62,488 nt of DNA from Planctomycetaceae bacterium (GCA_027487735.1 JAIYDA010000006.1:1-62488), one strand, 5' to 3'. Numbered from the stretch's first letter, positions 51,345 to 60,952 are shown. The notes: generated from the letters alone by a model not told the origin. A program made the numbers and translations.

Positions 51345-54300
51345 TTAGGAGCCCTCAACCTTCGAACGCATCGCCTCCATCTCGGCTTTGCTGGCTGCGA
51401 GAGCCTCCTCGGGCACGCCTTGCAGGCGGGCGTCGAGTTCCTGCATCGCCGCCTTGGCGAGCGCTTTGTCGCCCTTCCGCAGGTAGGCGTCGGCAAGGTG
51501 GATGCTCGATTGCACCAGCGTCGAGACCGACGTCGCGCCCCGCCGGGCTTGGATGAACAGCGCAATCGCGTCGTCCGTCGCGCCCGTCTCGAGCTTGGCA
51601 AGGCCCAGCGTGTCGGCGATGTCGGCGTTGCTCGGGCTGCGGTCGTGGGCCTTCTGCGCGAGGGGCAGGGCATCCGCGGGCTTGCCCAGGAACTTCACGA
51701 GCACGTACGCCGCGTTGTTCATCAGCCCCACGTCGTCGGGCCGCACCGCAAGGCCCGCCTTCCACGCGTTCACGGCCTCGGCATATTCCTTGCGCTCATA
51801 GTGATATCCACCCAGCTGCTGGGCGGTAATGAACCGCACCGCGTCGATCTTGCCCGAGGTTTGCAGCGCCGTGAGGTCGCGCAGGCCCGTCGCCCGCGTC
51901 GCCTCCTCCTTTGCCTGCTCGCTGGCTCGGAAGAAAGTCATCCACTCCGGAGCCACGCCCGCCTTTGCGAACGAGTCGAGTGCCGCGATGCGCTCGGGCG
52001 TGCCCGTCAAGATGCGACGGAAGTCGTTGTACCACGCGCTGAACTCATCCTGGCTCGATGGGTTGAGCAGCTTCACCGCATCTTGCGACAGGCGCTGGGC
52101 CTCGGCGGCGCGATTCTGCGCCAGCCGCTGCTTCGCACGCGCCATGAGCAGGCCCGGGTTCTTCGTCGCGTCGGGCCCTGCGAGCGTGAGCACGCGCTCC
52201 ACCTCCGCGATGTTCGGGGCTGGGCCCTCCAGCAGCGCGTCAAGATACTGCTGCGCAAAGGGCACGCTGCGATCTTGCTCGTGCCCGCGCCGCGCAAAGT
52301 CGCGCGCGATGTCATACTGCCCCACCGAGCGGAAGAAGCCCGCAAGCTGCATCGCAAACACCGCATCGGTCGGGCGCTTTGCCTGCACCTGCGTCGCAAG
52401 GTCCGCCGCCTCGTTGTCACGCCCGGCCGTCCGCAGCTCTTGCAGCAGCGCGAAGATCGCTTGCCCATCCTGGGGCGAGGCGAGCGCCGCGGCCTTGAGG
52501 TCGTTAAACATCGATGTCAGGTCGTTCTCCTGCTGGTGCATGCGGGCACGCTCGCGCAAGAACGTCGCGTTGTTGGGCGCGAGCTCGATGGCTTTGGTCG
52601 CGTCGGCAAGGCCGTCGCGGGCGTTGCCCGTCCGCATAAAGAATCGCCCGCGCCGCATGAAGGCCATGGGGGAGTTGGGGAAGCGCGACACCGCCTGGTT
52701 CAGCAGCGTGCGCTCCGCGGCCTCGTCCTTCAGACCCTCCTTCACCGCAGCCGCGATGAGCAGGCCCGACACGTCCATCGCGTCGCCCTGGGGCAGCTTC
52801 GCAAGCTCGGCGCCCGCCTCCTCAAACTGCCCCATCTGGGCCAAGCCCTCCACGAGGCGCTTCTGATACAGCTGGTCCGTCGTGTCGGCCCCGCCCGCGA
52901 GCACCGCCCGCGACGCCGCGACCATCGCCCGCGTCTGCCCGAAGCGTGCGAACACATCGCTCAGGTAGCGCTCAATCTCCAGCACGCCCTTGGTCTGATA
53001 GGCCTTGCCCGCCTCCGCCGCGAGCACCGCCTGGTCGCCCAGGCCCTGCTCCAGCATGAACTGCGCGTGCAGCAAGTAAGGCCGCACCGTGCGCTTGTCC
53101 TCCGGAATCGCGCCGATCGCTGTCTTCCAGGCGTTGTCTGCCGAAGCAAGGTCGTTCATCGAGAGGTGGTGGAGCGCCTCAAGCTGCACGACGTCCAGCC
53201 CATCGCCCTCGGTGGGCAGGGCCTTGATGGCGTCGATGCTCTTCTTCACGCCCTCGCGATTGGAATCCTCGATGTGCAGCCGCGCGAGTGCGATCCAGTT
53301 CGTGCGATCCTTGGGCGAGATGCGTGCCAGCCGCTCGCGCTGCACCAGCGCGTCGCGACGATTGCCCACCTGCGCCTCGAGGTTCAGCAGCGCATCGAGG
53401 AATCGCGGGTCGCCCTCGGCAAACCGCCGACCCTCGCGGGCCGCACCAAGGGCCTCGGTGGGCTTGCCCGACCGCACCAGCGCCTCCACGAGGTCGCTCC
53501 ACACCTGCGGGTCGCTCGGGCGAGCATCCAGGCTGCGGCGCAGCACCGTCGCGGCCTCTGCGGGCTGGTCATTGGCCATCAGGATGCGTGCTTGCAGTCG
53601 CAGCACCTCGGGCCCTGCGCCGCCACGGTCCACGATCTGCTTCATCACCGCGGCTGCCTGGTCGGGCTTGCCCTCGCCCAGCAGCATGCGGGCGCGGAAG
53701 GTGTCGCCCTGCAGGTTGTCGATGTTCTTGCGCACCGCAAGCTCGGCAAACTGGCGTGCCGCCGCCAGGTCACCCGTCGCGAGCGCCCGCGTAAAGCTCA
53801 TGTCCACAACGCCCGGATTCTCTGCATCAAGAGCGCGGGCCTTCTCCAGCCACTCCTTCGCCTTCGCCTCGATGCCAAAGCCCGCAAACACCCGGCTCTT
53901 CTCCACTGCCTTCTGCAGCTCGCTCCCCTCGCCCGCGTCGATCGCCGCGATCGCGCCATCCACGGGCGACTCGCTGCGTGCAGCCAGCAGCATCGACCGC
54001 ACGGCAGGGTTGTTTGGGTTCTTCTCCAGCGCCTTCTCCAGCAGCGCAATCGCCTCGCTCCGCTCGCCCAGGCGCAGGTGCGACTGCGACGCAGCCAGCA
54101 GCAGGCGCGGGTCATCGCCCCCTTCCTGCACGGCCTGCTTCAGCATGTCGCGCAGCTTCGTGTCCAGCTGCGGGTCTTGCCCGTTCTCCTCGGCAAAGCG
54201 CTCGATAGCACGCAGCCGCTGCACCACCGGGTCGGTGCTGTCGCCCGTGCCCGTGAGCGCGCGAGACACATCCAGCACGCCCAGCGCCCGCTGGTTGGTG

Positions 54301-55901
54301 GGGTCGAGCGTCAGCACCGCGCGGGCCGCGTCGCGCGCCCCCTCGCTGTTCTGCAAGCGTACCTCAAGCTCCATGAGCGCCAGCAGCGCGTTGATGTTGA
54401 AGGGCTGCATGCCCACCAGCCGACGCAGCGCATCCCGCGCTTTGCCCGGCTCGTTGCGGCGCTGCGCCAGCTGCGCCGTGAGCGCCATCGAGTCCACGTT
54501 CCCGCCCGTCTCGATGTTGAACTTCTCCAGCAGCTGCGCCGCACGCTGGTTCGCGTCCGTCGTGTTTTCCACGAACGCCAGCTGCGCATCCACCAGCCGC
54601 AGCACGTTGTTGTCCGGAGACACCAGCTCCGCGAGCTTGCCGCGCAGCTCGCGAGCCTTCACCAGCTTCGCGTCGCGCTCGGGCCCAGCTTCCATCTGCT
54701 CCCACACGCGCACTGTCCACAGGGCCTGCAAGCCCGTCGCGGGCCCGCGCTGCTGCAGCAACGCAAACCCCGCGTTGCCCACGGGCAACCTGGGCATCGT
54801 CGCGACCTTCGCGATCTCCGCCTCCGCGCCCGCAAAGTCTCCGCGCGACGCGAGCATCTCTGCCAGCGCGATCGTCAGCCCCACGTTGCTGGGCTGCTTC
54901 GCAAGCCCCGCCCGCAGCACCTCCTCGGTGCGCTTGAGGGCCATGCCATCCAGCAGCACCTCAACGCCCCGGAACTGCTCGATGTCCGCGGGCTTGAGGT
55001 CGGCCTTGGCCATCAGCGCGGCGTGCATCCGGTCATACAGCGGGCGCGCCTCTTCGTTGAACTTTCGGCTTGCTTCCTCGGGCTTGATCGCCCCGCTTGC
55101 CTCGCGCACCTCGCGCTGCAGGTTCCGCAGGCTCTGGTTCACGCGTGCGCTGAGCGCGCCGAGATTATTCGGAGAGTTCGCCAGCAGCTCGTTGGTCAGG
55201 TCGTCCGCCGCCTTCGCCTGCGCCGCAGCCTCGTCGGGCCGGCGTTGCAGCTCCAGGCGGCGCGCGAGGGTCAAGTGCGCCTCGATCATCTCTCGCGCGA
55301 TCTCGGCGTTGTTGGGGTTGGCAGCAAGGCCCGCCCGCAGCAGCTCCATCGGAGCCTTGATCGCCTCCACGCTCGCCTCGCTGCCTTCGAGCGCGAGCTT
55401 GATGCGCGCCAGCCCGAGATACCCGCGCAGCTCATCACCCTTCGCGCCTTCCAGGCTCCGCAGGTTCTCCTCCACCTCGCTCGCAAAGCCCTCGTACACC
55501 TCGCGGCTGAACCCATCACCAATCAGCTCCCACCGCACCTTGGTGTACGCGAGCGCGGGCTCGAGCACGCCGGGCTGCAGCACCGCGATGCGGCGCTTCG
55601 CCGCCAGCCACTCGCGATACACGCCCCCGAACTTCGTGTCGCTCTCGGGCGCATACTTCTCCATCGCCTCGATCCACTTCGTGAGGAAGGCGATGTTCGT
55701 CTGCTCTTTGTTCACGGCCTTGCCGTAGGCCTGCACCGCCTCCTGCATGTTGCCCGTCGCGAGCTTCTTGTCGCCGATGGACATCAGGTCCGACGCGCTG
55801 TTGCGCAAGAAGAAGAACGCGCTGCCCGCAACGCCCGCGCACACGACGAGCAGCCCAGCAGACAGCCCGATGACGAACTTGGTATTGACCTTCGATGCCA
55901 T
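51345..55901 (-). CDS. very large TPR-repeat membrane-anchored protein
   Basis: 1518 residues from the ATG at 55901. One N-terminal helix (VIGLSAGLLVVCAGVAGSAFFFL) anchors it; everything after is made of helical hairpins of the TPR type, for instance AQLAQRRNEPGKARDALRRLVG and PTGEALGAAREGRR-like units, running to the end. Exosortase loci of many bacteria include a TPR protein (PrsT-type lipoprotein, about 900 residues); this is longer, has a membrane helix rather than a lipobox, and may be its counterpart. The genes for EpsI and the exosortase lie immediately upstream on the same strand. Role in assembly or export of the polysaccharide is inferred from position. Confidence 0.8.
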   Translation of the reverse strand: MASKVNTKFVIGLSAGLLVVCAGVAGSAFFFLRNSASDLMSIGDKKLATGNMQEAVQAYGKAVNKEQTNIAFLTKWIEAMEKYAPESDTKFGGVYREWLAAKRRIAVLQPGVLEPALAYTKVRWELIGDGFSREVYEGFASEVEENLRSLEGAKGDELRGYLGLARIKLALEGSEASVEAIKAPMELLRAGLAANPNNAEIAREMIEAHLTLARRLELQRRPDEAAAQAKAADDLTNELLANSPNNLGALSARVNQSLRNLQREVREASGAIKPEEASRKFNEEARPLYDRMHAALMAKADLKPADIEQFRGVEVLLDGMALKRTEEVLRAGLAKQPSNVGLTIALAEMLASRGDFAGAEAEIAKVATMPRLPVGNAGFALLQQRGPATGLQALWTVRVWEQMEAGPERDAKLVKARELRGKLAELVSPDNNVLRLVDAQLAFVENTTDANQRAAQLLEKFNIETGGNVDSMALTAQLAQRRNEPGKARDALRRLVGMQPFNINALLALMELEVRLQNSEGARDAARAVLTLDPTNQRALGVLDVSRALTGTGDSTDPVVQRLRAIERFAEENGQDPQLDTKLRDMLKQAVQEGGDDPRLLLAASQSHLRLGERSEAIALLEKALEKNPNNPAVRSMLLAARSESPVDGAIAAIDAGEGSELQKAVEKSRVFAGFGIEAKAKEWLEKARALDAENPGVVDMSFTRALATGDLAAARQFAELAVRKNIDNLQGDTFRARMLLGEGKPDQAAAVMKQIVDRGGAGPEVLRLQARILMANDQPAEAATVLRRSLDARPSDPQVWSDLVEALVRSGKPTEALGAAREGRRFAEGDPRFLDALLNLEAQVGNRRDALVQRERLARISPKDRTNWIALARLHIEDSNREGVKKSIDAIKALPTEGDGLDVVQLEALHHLSMNDLASADNAWKTAIGAIPEDKRTVRPYLLHAQFMLEQGLGDQAVLAAEAGKAYQTKGVLEIERYLSDVFARFGQTRAMVAASRAVLAGGADTTDQLYQKRLVEGLAQMGQFEEAGAELAKLPQGDAMDVSGLLIAAAVKEGLKDEAAERTLLNQAVSRFPNSPMAFMRRGRFFMRTGNARDGLADATKAIELAPNNATFLRERARMHQQENDLTSMFNDLKAAALASPQDGQAIFALLQELRTAGRDNEAADLATQVQAKRPTDAVFAMQLAGFFRSVGQYDIARDFARRGHEQDRSVPFAQQYLDALLEGPAPNIAEVERVLTLAGPDATKNPGLLMARAKQRLAQNRAAEAQRLSQDAVKLLNPSSQDEFSAWYNDFRRILTGTPERIAALDSFAKAGVAPEWMTFFRASEQAKEEATRATGLRDLTALQTSGKIDAVRFITAQQLGGYHYERKEYAEAVNAWKAGLAVRPDDVGLMNNAAYVLVKFLGKPADALPLAQKAHDRSPSNADIADTLGLAKLETGATDDAIALFIQARRGATSVSTLVQSSIHLADAYLRKGDKALAKAAMQELDARLQGVPEEALAASKAEMEAMRSKVEGS

Positions 55902-56035
55902 AGCGTGATTCACTCTCGTGCAAAGCCGTCGCAAACTGAGCCGTCACGAGCACCGCCGCCTCGCAGCGACAACTGCCCGCCAACCCATGCCCCGCCCGCG
56001 CACACGCGCGGGCGGCTGCCATCCCCCCTCACCCC

Positions 56036-56071
56036 AAACTGGCCCCCAAACTGGCCCCCGAACTGGCCCCC
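56036..56071. repeat. 12-bp tandem repeat, three copies
   Basis: aaactggccccc at 56036 and 56048 and gaactggccccc at 56060, followed by a partial unit. It lies in the 271-bp gap between the TPR gene and the EpsI gene. Confidence 0.75.
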
Positions 56072-56172
56072 AAACCACTATCGGTCCTTCACCGCCCGAT
56101 TGCTGGCACCAATCGCTCCCCGTCCTTGGGGCAGGGACGCGACCGCACGCAGCCTCGCCCACGCTAGGGTGC

Positions 56173-57081
56173 CTATCGCCCCCCACCCTGCGAGGGGCCA
56201 TCAGAATCTCGTGAAGAATCGCGTGCAGAACCGGGCGACGCACCACCCGCCGCATCGCGCATCTGTTGCGCTTCGAGCTCTTGCCAGTCAGGCAGGCAGA
56301 GGCTGATCTCGCCGATCACCTCGCTCAGCAAGCTCTCGGCAAGCCCGATGAACTGCTCCTTGGTCGTGCCGGGCAGGCTCGTGAACTGCACCTTGCAGTA
56401 GAACGCGTACCGCGTCTTGAGGTCAAACGCGAGCAGGCGCACGCCCTCGGCCCGGCTCACGTGCCCGCCGTTGGCGATGAAGAAGTAGCCCGAGTAGAAG
56501 GGCTTGCCGTCGCGATCGAGAAACTCCATCACGCGCAGCTGGATGGTGTCGGGGCTCTTGGGCAGCATCACGAAGCTGCCGTTGTCCAGGCGATAGCGCC
56601 ACGCCTTGCCCAGATACGCCGCGGGCACGTCCGTTGCCTCGCGCCAGTTGGTCTGGTCGAGCTTCACGGGCACATCGCCCACCACACTGCCAAGCTGCAA
56701 TCCGCCGCCCACAAAGCAGCGGTCGGGCACGTGCGGCACGGTGTCGATCGAGCCCGTGTAATACGCCGCGTGAAAGTCCAGCATCCCCGTGCCGTCCTTG
56801 CGACGCATGAACCGCGAGACATAGTTCGTGGTGCCCAGCGTCGCCTCGACCTCGGCGTTCTCTTTGCGATCCACGCCCTCGCGCACCCACGACGCGGTCT
56901 GCGTCGGGATGGCGCTGAGCACGCGCCCATCCTTCGCGTACACCGCTTCTTTCGTCAGCATCACGCCGTAGACGCGCACGATGGTGCCAAAGGCCACCGC
57001 CGCCACCAGCAGCACGCCGATGCCCACGACGTACGCCGGCGCGATGCCCCCCAGGCGAGTTCTGCCCATGCCGCGATTCAT
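56173..57081 (-). CDS. exosortase-associated EpsI family protein
   Basis: 302 residues with one N-terminal helix (YVVGIGVLLVAAVAFGTIV) and a periplasmic domain. HVPDRCFVGGG with Cys near residue 123 is the EpsI signature, and the following beta strands and RVMEFLDRDGKPFYSGYFF fit the family. EpsI occurs beside or fused to exosortase in many PEP-CTERM loci, where it is needed for exopolysaccharide or sorting. Its ATG overlaps the stop of the exosortase gene by ATGA. The C-terminus is Ser/Asp/Gly-rich. Confidence 0.88.
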   Translation of the reverse strand: MNRGMGRTRLGGIAPAYVVGIGVLLVAAVAFGTIVRVYGVMLTKEAVYAKDGRVLSAIPTQTASWVREGVDRKENAEVEATLGTTNYVSRFMRRKDGTGMLDFHAAYYTGSIDTVPHVPDRCFVGGGLQLGSVVGDVPVKLDQTNWREATDVPAAYLGKAWRYRLDNGSFVMLPKSPDTIQLRVMEFLDRDGKPFYSGYFFIANGGHVSRAEGVRLLAFDLKTRYAFYCKVQFTSLPGTTKEQFIGLAESLLSEVIGEISLCLPDWQELEAQQMRDAAGGASPGSARDSSRDSDGPSQGGGR

Positions 57082-58100
57082 GCCTTGCCTCCGCCCTGCG
57101 CTGGTGCACCCACAGGCTGGCCCACCGCCTTCGCCTCGGGCTTTACCACGCGGTCGAGCGCCCAGACCGCACCCAGGAAAAGCCCAAGCCCCGGAATCAG
57201 CAGCAGCGTGCCGATGAGCATGTGCACGTTGCCGCTCGCGAGGTTGTTGTCATAGAGCGACGCGAGCGCGAGCACGCCCACGCGGATGATGTTCATGAAG
57301 AGCGCAACGGGCACCGCGAGCATCAGCACCGCCGCCCGCTTCCACCACTCCTGCACGCTGAGCAGCGCAACCGCGCCAGCGAGCGCGACAAACGCGATCA
57401 CCATCCGCATGCCCGAGCAGGCCTCCGCCACGTTGAGCGGAATCTGCCGGCCCTTATAGAACATGGTCAGCGTGTTGCCGTCGGCTTCGACAAAGTACCA
57501 GTTGCCGGGCAGGCTGATGATCTTGAGCAGCAGCCACGCCCCCTGCGTTGCGAGCAGTTGCAGCGGGAAGGTCGCCTTGATCATCAGCTGCTCGCTGATG
57601 GTGATGCCAAACGCAAGGAACGCGATGGGCAAGAACGTGAGCCGAAACACCGCGAGCCCGCACGTGAGCATGACCAGGCCCGACAGCGCGAGCAGCATCG
57701 CTGCGCCCTGCAGCATGTGGTTGCTCACGCCCAGCACGAAGAAGAAGTAGGTAATCACCCCCAGCGCGAGGGGCAGCAGCCCGGGCCAGAACGCCGCCTT
57801 CGGGGCCGCCAGCAGCTTCGCGCGATCGCGAAACACCAAGAAGCCTGACAACACGGGGATCACAAACGCGTGCCCCCAGTCGTCGATGAACTCGATGCTG
57901 AACTGGCTCTGACGGATGAAGAACCGGAAGTAAAACGCCAGGAACGCGACGACCGCAACTCCCGTCAGCAGCTTGCCCTGCGCCGTCCAGCTGCGCGCAC
58001 CCGTCGCGTGCGCCGCGCCGAGCGCCCCGGCTTGCGGAGCGGTTGCCACCTGCGACACTTGACCAGCGGTGCTGCTCACGCGTGTTGCCTGCCTTGCCAA
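57078..58100 (-). CDS. exosortase (EpsH/Xrt family transpeptidase)
   Basis: 340 residues with about eight membrane helices. The family's catalytic residues are all present in order: Cys228 in NVAEACSGMRM, Arg273 in FMNIIRVGVLA and His293 in GNVHMLIGT. Exosortases cut and reattach proteins carrying PEP-CTERM-type tails during export. No such tail is found in the window. The first 40 residues are a low-complexity leader. The listed start is TTG at 58100; GTG at 58079 is about equally likely, and neither has a strong Shine-Dalgarno. It is followed by epsI with a 4-nt overlap. The subfamily (XrtA and so on) cannot be told without a model search. Confidence 0.93.
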   Translation of the reverse strand: MARQATRVSSTAGQVSQVATAPQAGALGAAHATGARSWTAQGKLLTGVAVVAFLAFYFRFFIRQSQFSIEFIDDWGHAFVIPVLSGFLVFRDRAKLLAAPKAAFWPGLLPLALGVITYFFFVLGVSNHMLQGAAMLLALSGLVMLTCGLAVFRLTFLPIAFLAFGITISEQLMIKATFPLQLLATQGAWLLLKIISLPGNWYFVEADGNTLTMFYKGRQIPLNVAEACSGMRMVIAFVALAGAVALLSVQEWWKRAAVLMLAVPVALFMNIIRVGVLALASLYDNNLASGNVHMLIGTLLLIPGLGLFLGAVWALDRVVKPEAKAVGQPVGAPAQGGGKA

Positions 58101-58294
58101 AAGCCCTGCCAGACGCCTCCCCGATGCCCCGCGCTTCCTCCGGTAGGTCGCACGCCAGGCCTGAAGGATAGTGCCACAGATACGTTCTGTCGGCTACCTG
58201 CGGTTCGCAATCGAGGGCACAGACTCCGTTTTCGGTCCCGGTGCTTTACGCGTTCTGAACGCGCAAAACTTGGACCCTTGGTAAGAAACCTTGG

Positions 58295-58331
58295 AAAGAA
58301 AAACCGCCCCTGGGCGATGCCGGGGGCGGTT
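58295..58331 (-). terminator. Rho-independent terminator after the export lipoprotein gene
   Basis: A 9-bp stem (58302-58310 with 58323-58331) is followed on the minus strand by TTTTTCTTT. It lies about 50 bp after the stop of the EpsE/Wza-like gene and 195 bp before the exosortase start, so the latter is transcribed from a promoter of its own, which I did not find. Confidence 0.85.
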
Positions 58332-58380
58332 GTGATGCTATCCGTGCTGCACGCGGGCCTTGCCGCGAGTGCCTCAGGCC

Positions 58381-59934
58381 TTACTGACCCTGGACGTTGG
58401 TCGGGGGCGGACCAAACAGGTCGTTGCTCAGGTTGCGATCGAGCAAGAAGCCAAAGCCGTAGCTGACGCGGAACCCGTTGCGGACGACCGCGAGGGGCAA
58501 GGCCCAGCCCGTGGTGCCGACATTGATCAGGTCGTTGTCCTTGATGAAGATGTCCGGCGCGGTGTGCCGGGCGATGGCGTCGAGATCGACGCGCACCGTG
58601 GCCTGACGATCCGACCCGACCATGCGGGTGAGCTCGACGCGCCAGGGGATGCCCGTCTCGGTCAAGCCACCCGCGTTGGCGATGGTGCGCAACAGCGTGG
58701 CGTTGGGCGTGACCTGATACGGACCCGGGCGAGCGACCTGGCCCGACACCGTGACAAAGCCCTGGGGGGGCGAGGGGAAGCGAATGACGTCACCCGGGCG
58801 GATGACGAGGTTGATCGACTGCTTGCCCGCCAGCAAGTCCTTGATGGGCACGCGGATGACGCGCTGCGTGATGAGCTCATCGGGGCGGATGGTGGTGCCC
58901 GCCGCGTCGGCTTCTGTCGCCTGGCGCACCTTCACCCAGCGACCGTTGAGATAGACCCACGAACCTTCCTGACCGTCGGCGGTGCGGTTGGCTTCGCTCT
59001 CGATCAGGTCGATCATGGGCTCGCCATCTTGGGCGCTCGCATAGATGCGGGGGGTGCTGCCGTCGCCACCCTGACGCATGCGGAGCATGCCCGGGGCGGC
59101 GGGGGCGTCCTTCGGCGCGTCCTTGGCGGCGTCCTTTGGTGCGTCGGGCGCGACGCCATCGATGATGCTCAACAGGTCGTCGCCCGTGGGCTGGGCGCCA
59201 GGGGCAGCTGCGGGCATGCCGCTGTCGCCCATCGGGACGTTTTCCGTGTCACTCGTGGGACGGCCCGCGGCTTCGTCGGTGAGGGGCACCTGGCGAATGA
59301 CGTAGACAAAGTCCAAGGATTGGTCAAACTGCCCCGCCACCGAGATCGCCTCGAGCAGGCGGTAGTCGGCCTTGGGAATCGGGAACAGCCCGGGGTTCTG
59401 CACCGCGCCAATGAGCGTGTAGGTCGTCTGCCGCTGGCTGCTGGCAATCACCTGCACCAAGGGCTCGGAGACGATGTTGCGGGCCCGCACGACATCGCCG
59501 ATGGCCTTGACAGCTTCTTCGGTCGTGCGATCGGCAACCAAGATGCGACCAAGCTGCGGGATTTCGATCATGCCGCGCGGATCGACGGGCACCTGATAGA
59601 CCTCAGGGCGCTCGGTCGCGACGATGTCGTAGATGGTCACGTCGAGGACGTCGCCGGGCCCGATGCGGTAGCTGACGGGGCGGGGGATGAGGTCCTCGGG
59701 CAGGGGCTCGCTGTATTCCACGGGCTCGGTGTTGTCGCCCTCAATCGTCGCGAGACGCTTGAGAATGGGCATGACCTTGGGGGTGTTGCCCCAGCTGCCC
59801 GTGACCGATGGGTCGAGGAAGGAGCGGTTCATCTCGCCCGAGCAACCGCCCAGGAGCGCGGCACCACCCGCAAGGCCGCAGAGGGCGACCAGCGAGGTGA
59901 GCGTTCGACGGGCGTTCTTGTTCGCAGACTTCAC
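58381..59934 (-). CDS. polysaccharide export lipoprotein (Wza/EpsE-like)
   Basis: 517 residues from the GTG at 59934, chosen because GGAGG lies 8 nt before it and a lipoprotein signal peptide follows (LTSLVALCGLAGGAALLGGC, lipidated Cys in LLGGC). The ORF upstream to 59994 adds 20 residues of no value. A poly_export domain (YRIGPGDVLDVTIYDI, then VPVDPRGMIEIPQLG) and SLBB-type beta-grasp repeats (TYTLIGAVQNPGLFPI, VTVSGQVARPGPYQV) are visible. Between them is an Ala/Asp/Pro-rich insert of about 100 residues. It forms the outer-membrane channel for exopolysaccharide. It is the first gene of the exosortase/EPS series and has its own terminator. Confidence 0.92.
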   Translation of the reverse strand: MKSANKNARRTLTSLVALCGLAGGAALLGGCSGEMNRSFLDPSVTGSWGNTPKVMPILKRLATIEGDNTEPVEYSEPLPEDLIPRPVSYRIGPGDVLDVTIYDIVATERPEVYQVPVDPRGMIEIPQLGRILVADRTTEEAVKAIGDVVRARNIVSEPLVQVIASSQRQTTYTLIGAVQNPGLFPIPKADYRLLEAISVAGQFDQSLDFVYVIRQVPLTDEAAGRPTSDTENVPMGDSGMPAAAPGAQPTGDDLLSIIDGVAPDAPKDAAKDAPKDAPAAPGMLRMRQGGDGSTPRIYASAQDGEPMIDLIESEANRTADGQEGSWVYLNGRWVKVRQATEADAAGTTIRPDELITQRVIRVPIKDLLAGKQSINLVIRPGDVIRFPSPPQGFVTVSGQVARPGPYQVTPNATLLRTIANAGGLTETGIPWRVELTRMVGSDRQATVRVDLDAIARHTAPDIFIKDNDLINVGTTGWALPLAVVRNGFRVSYGFGFLLDRNLSNDLFGPPPTNVQGQ

Positions 59935-60315
59935 CACAACCGCCTCCTCTATTCGTGCACCAAAGGACTGTGCGCTGTTTGCCATCGCTGCCAAGGGATT
60001 TTCATCGGCTCATCCGCAGACCACCTTGCAAGGTGCTGCGGGCTTGGGCGCGACGAACTCCACTTCCCCCATTATCGGCCTGATCTATCGACCGGGCAGA
60101 CCCACCGACTGGATTCCACGCTGCACGATGGCCCAAGACGGGCGAAGTTGCAACCCAGCCCGCGTCAATCACTCGCAAACCATCGAAGGGCGTGCGGCTT
60201 GGGTGAGCCGGAACACGCGTAGGGGGGTGGGCCTTGCGAAAAAACGTCCGGAAACACACTCAGTCCGGTCGGCCCGCTTGCCCTTGCGCCACGTTTGCGC
60301 TGAGCGGGGCTTGCG
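59935..60315. other. non-coding gap before the EPS locus
   Basis: 381 bp with no gene between the EpsE-like gene and atpC, which are both leftward. A G/C-rich inverted repeat (cccgct/agcggg, 60277-60307) follows the atpC stop without a T run. I found no convincing promoter for the EPS gene here; the GGAGG at 59943-59947 is its Shine-Dalgarno. Confidence 0.5.
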
Positions 60316-60750
60316 TTAGATGGACTTGCCGCCACGAGCGAGCGCAAGCTTCTTCTTGACAAAGGTTTGCTGCTGGCGGTTGTCCTCGATCGCGGCGGGC
60401 TTGGTCAGGCCCTTGGCGACCTCAGCGAGCTTGCGCAGCTCGGTCTCAGCATCGGCAGCGTTGATCTCTTCGGCGGGCACGGCGTGCTCGGCGAGGATGA
60501 TGACTTCATCGTTGGCGACCTTCAGGGTGCCGCCGTTCATGGCGTAGCTGCGGGTGCCGCCCTTGCCCAGCTTGGCATCGTCGGCCATTTCGAGGCGGAG
60601 TTCGCCCACGCCCAGCTTGACGAGCATGGGGGCGTGGCCCGCCTCGATGCCCATGAGCCCGTCGTGGGCTGGGATGCTGGCGTAGCGCACCGTGTCGTCG
60701 AGCAGGGCGGCTGAGGGGGTGACAAGCTTGCAGCGGAAGGACTTCGCCAA
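60316..60750 (-). CDS. atpC: ATP synthase epsilon subunit, TTG start, isolated
   Basis: 144 residues. The start is the TTG at 60750 because GGAGG lies 6 nt before it and the protein then begins AKSFRCKLVTPSAALLDD, the family's N-terminus. The beta-sandwich domain includes the conserved ASIPAHDGLMGIEAGHAPML and MNGGTLKVANDEVIILAEHA. The C-terminal part has the two helices of F1 epsilon. The subunit sits on the central stalk and restrains ATP hydrolysis. Elsewhere atpC follows atpD; here the upstream neighbour is a divergent permease and no other atp gene is in the window. Confidence 0.93.
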   Translation of the reverse strand: MAKSFRCKLVTPSAALLDDTVRYASIPAHDGLMGIEAGHAPMLVKLGVGELRLEMADDAKLGKGGTRSYAMNGGTLKVANDEVIILAEHAVPAEEINAADAETELRKLAEVAKGLTKPAAIEDNRQQQTFVKKKLALARGGKSI

Positions 60751-60817
60751 ACCAAACCTCCGGAAAAGCACGTGGAATGAGCGGCGATGATAGCCTGTGG
60801 GGGAATAGGGGGAAGGT

Positions 60818-60871
60818 GGGAACGGGGAACGGGGAACGGGGACGGCAGGAGGGACAGGTGACACGCGACAA
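60818..60871. repeat. heptanucleotide repeats, gggaacg and related
   Basis: gggaacg three times then gggacgg, and after six bases gggacag / gtgacac / gcgacaa. The block from 60904 to 60932 carries the reverse complements (e.g. gtgacag / gcgacag). All lie between divergent atpC and the permease gene. The gggaacg word recurs at 62011. Confidence 0.75.
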
Positions 60872-60932
60872 GGACGAACCAGCACCATTCGCGCTGCAGT
60901 TGCTTGTCCCCTGAAACCTGTCGCCTGTCACT

Positions 60933-60943
60933 CCCCCCCCCCC
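60933..60943. repeat. homopolymer, 11 C
   Basis: The second long C tract in the window, 69 bp before the FecCD-like gene. I find no promoter around it like that at 8843. Confidence 0.9.
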
Positions 60944-60952
60944 TTCTCGCCT

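Noticed and set aside
51420-56306. Plus-strand ORF of 1628 residues antisense to the TPR gene
   Set aside because: It is a shadow of the GC-rich minus-strand gene: Arg/His/Val/Gly-rich, no domain, signal peptide or start signal. The same holds for the long antisense frames at 9623-13393, 35222-38740, 3531-5789 and 49234-51348.
59970-59995. Sigma-54-like TTGGCA...TGGCA before the EpsE-like gene
   Set aside because: The GG and GC are 8 bases apart, not the required 10, and the -12 element does not match TTGC.
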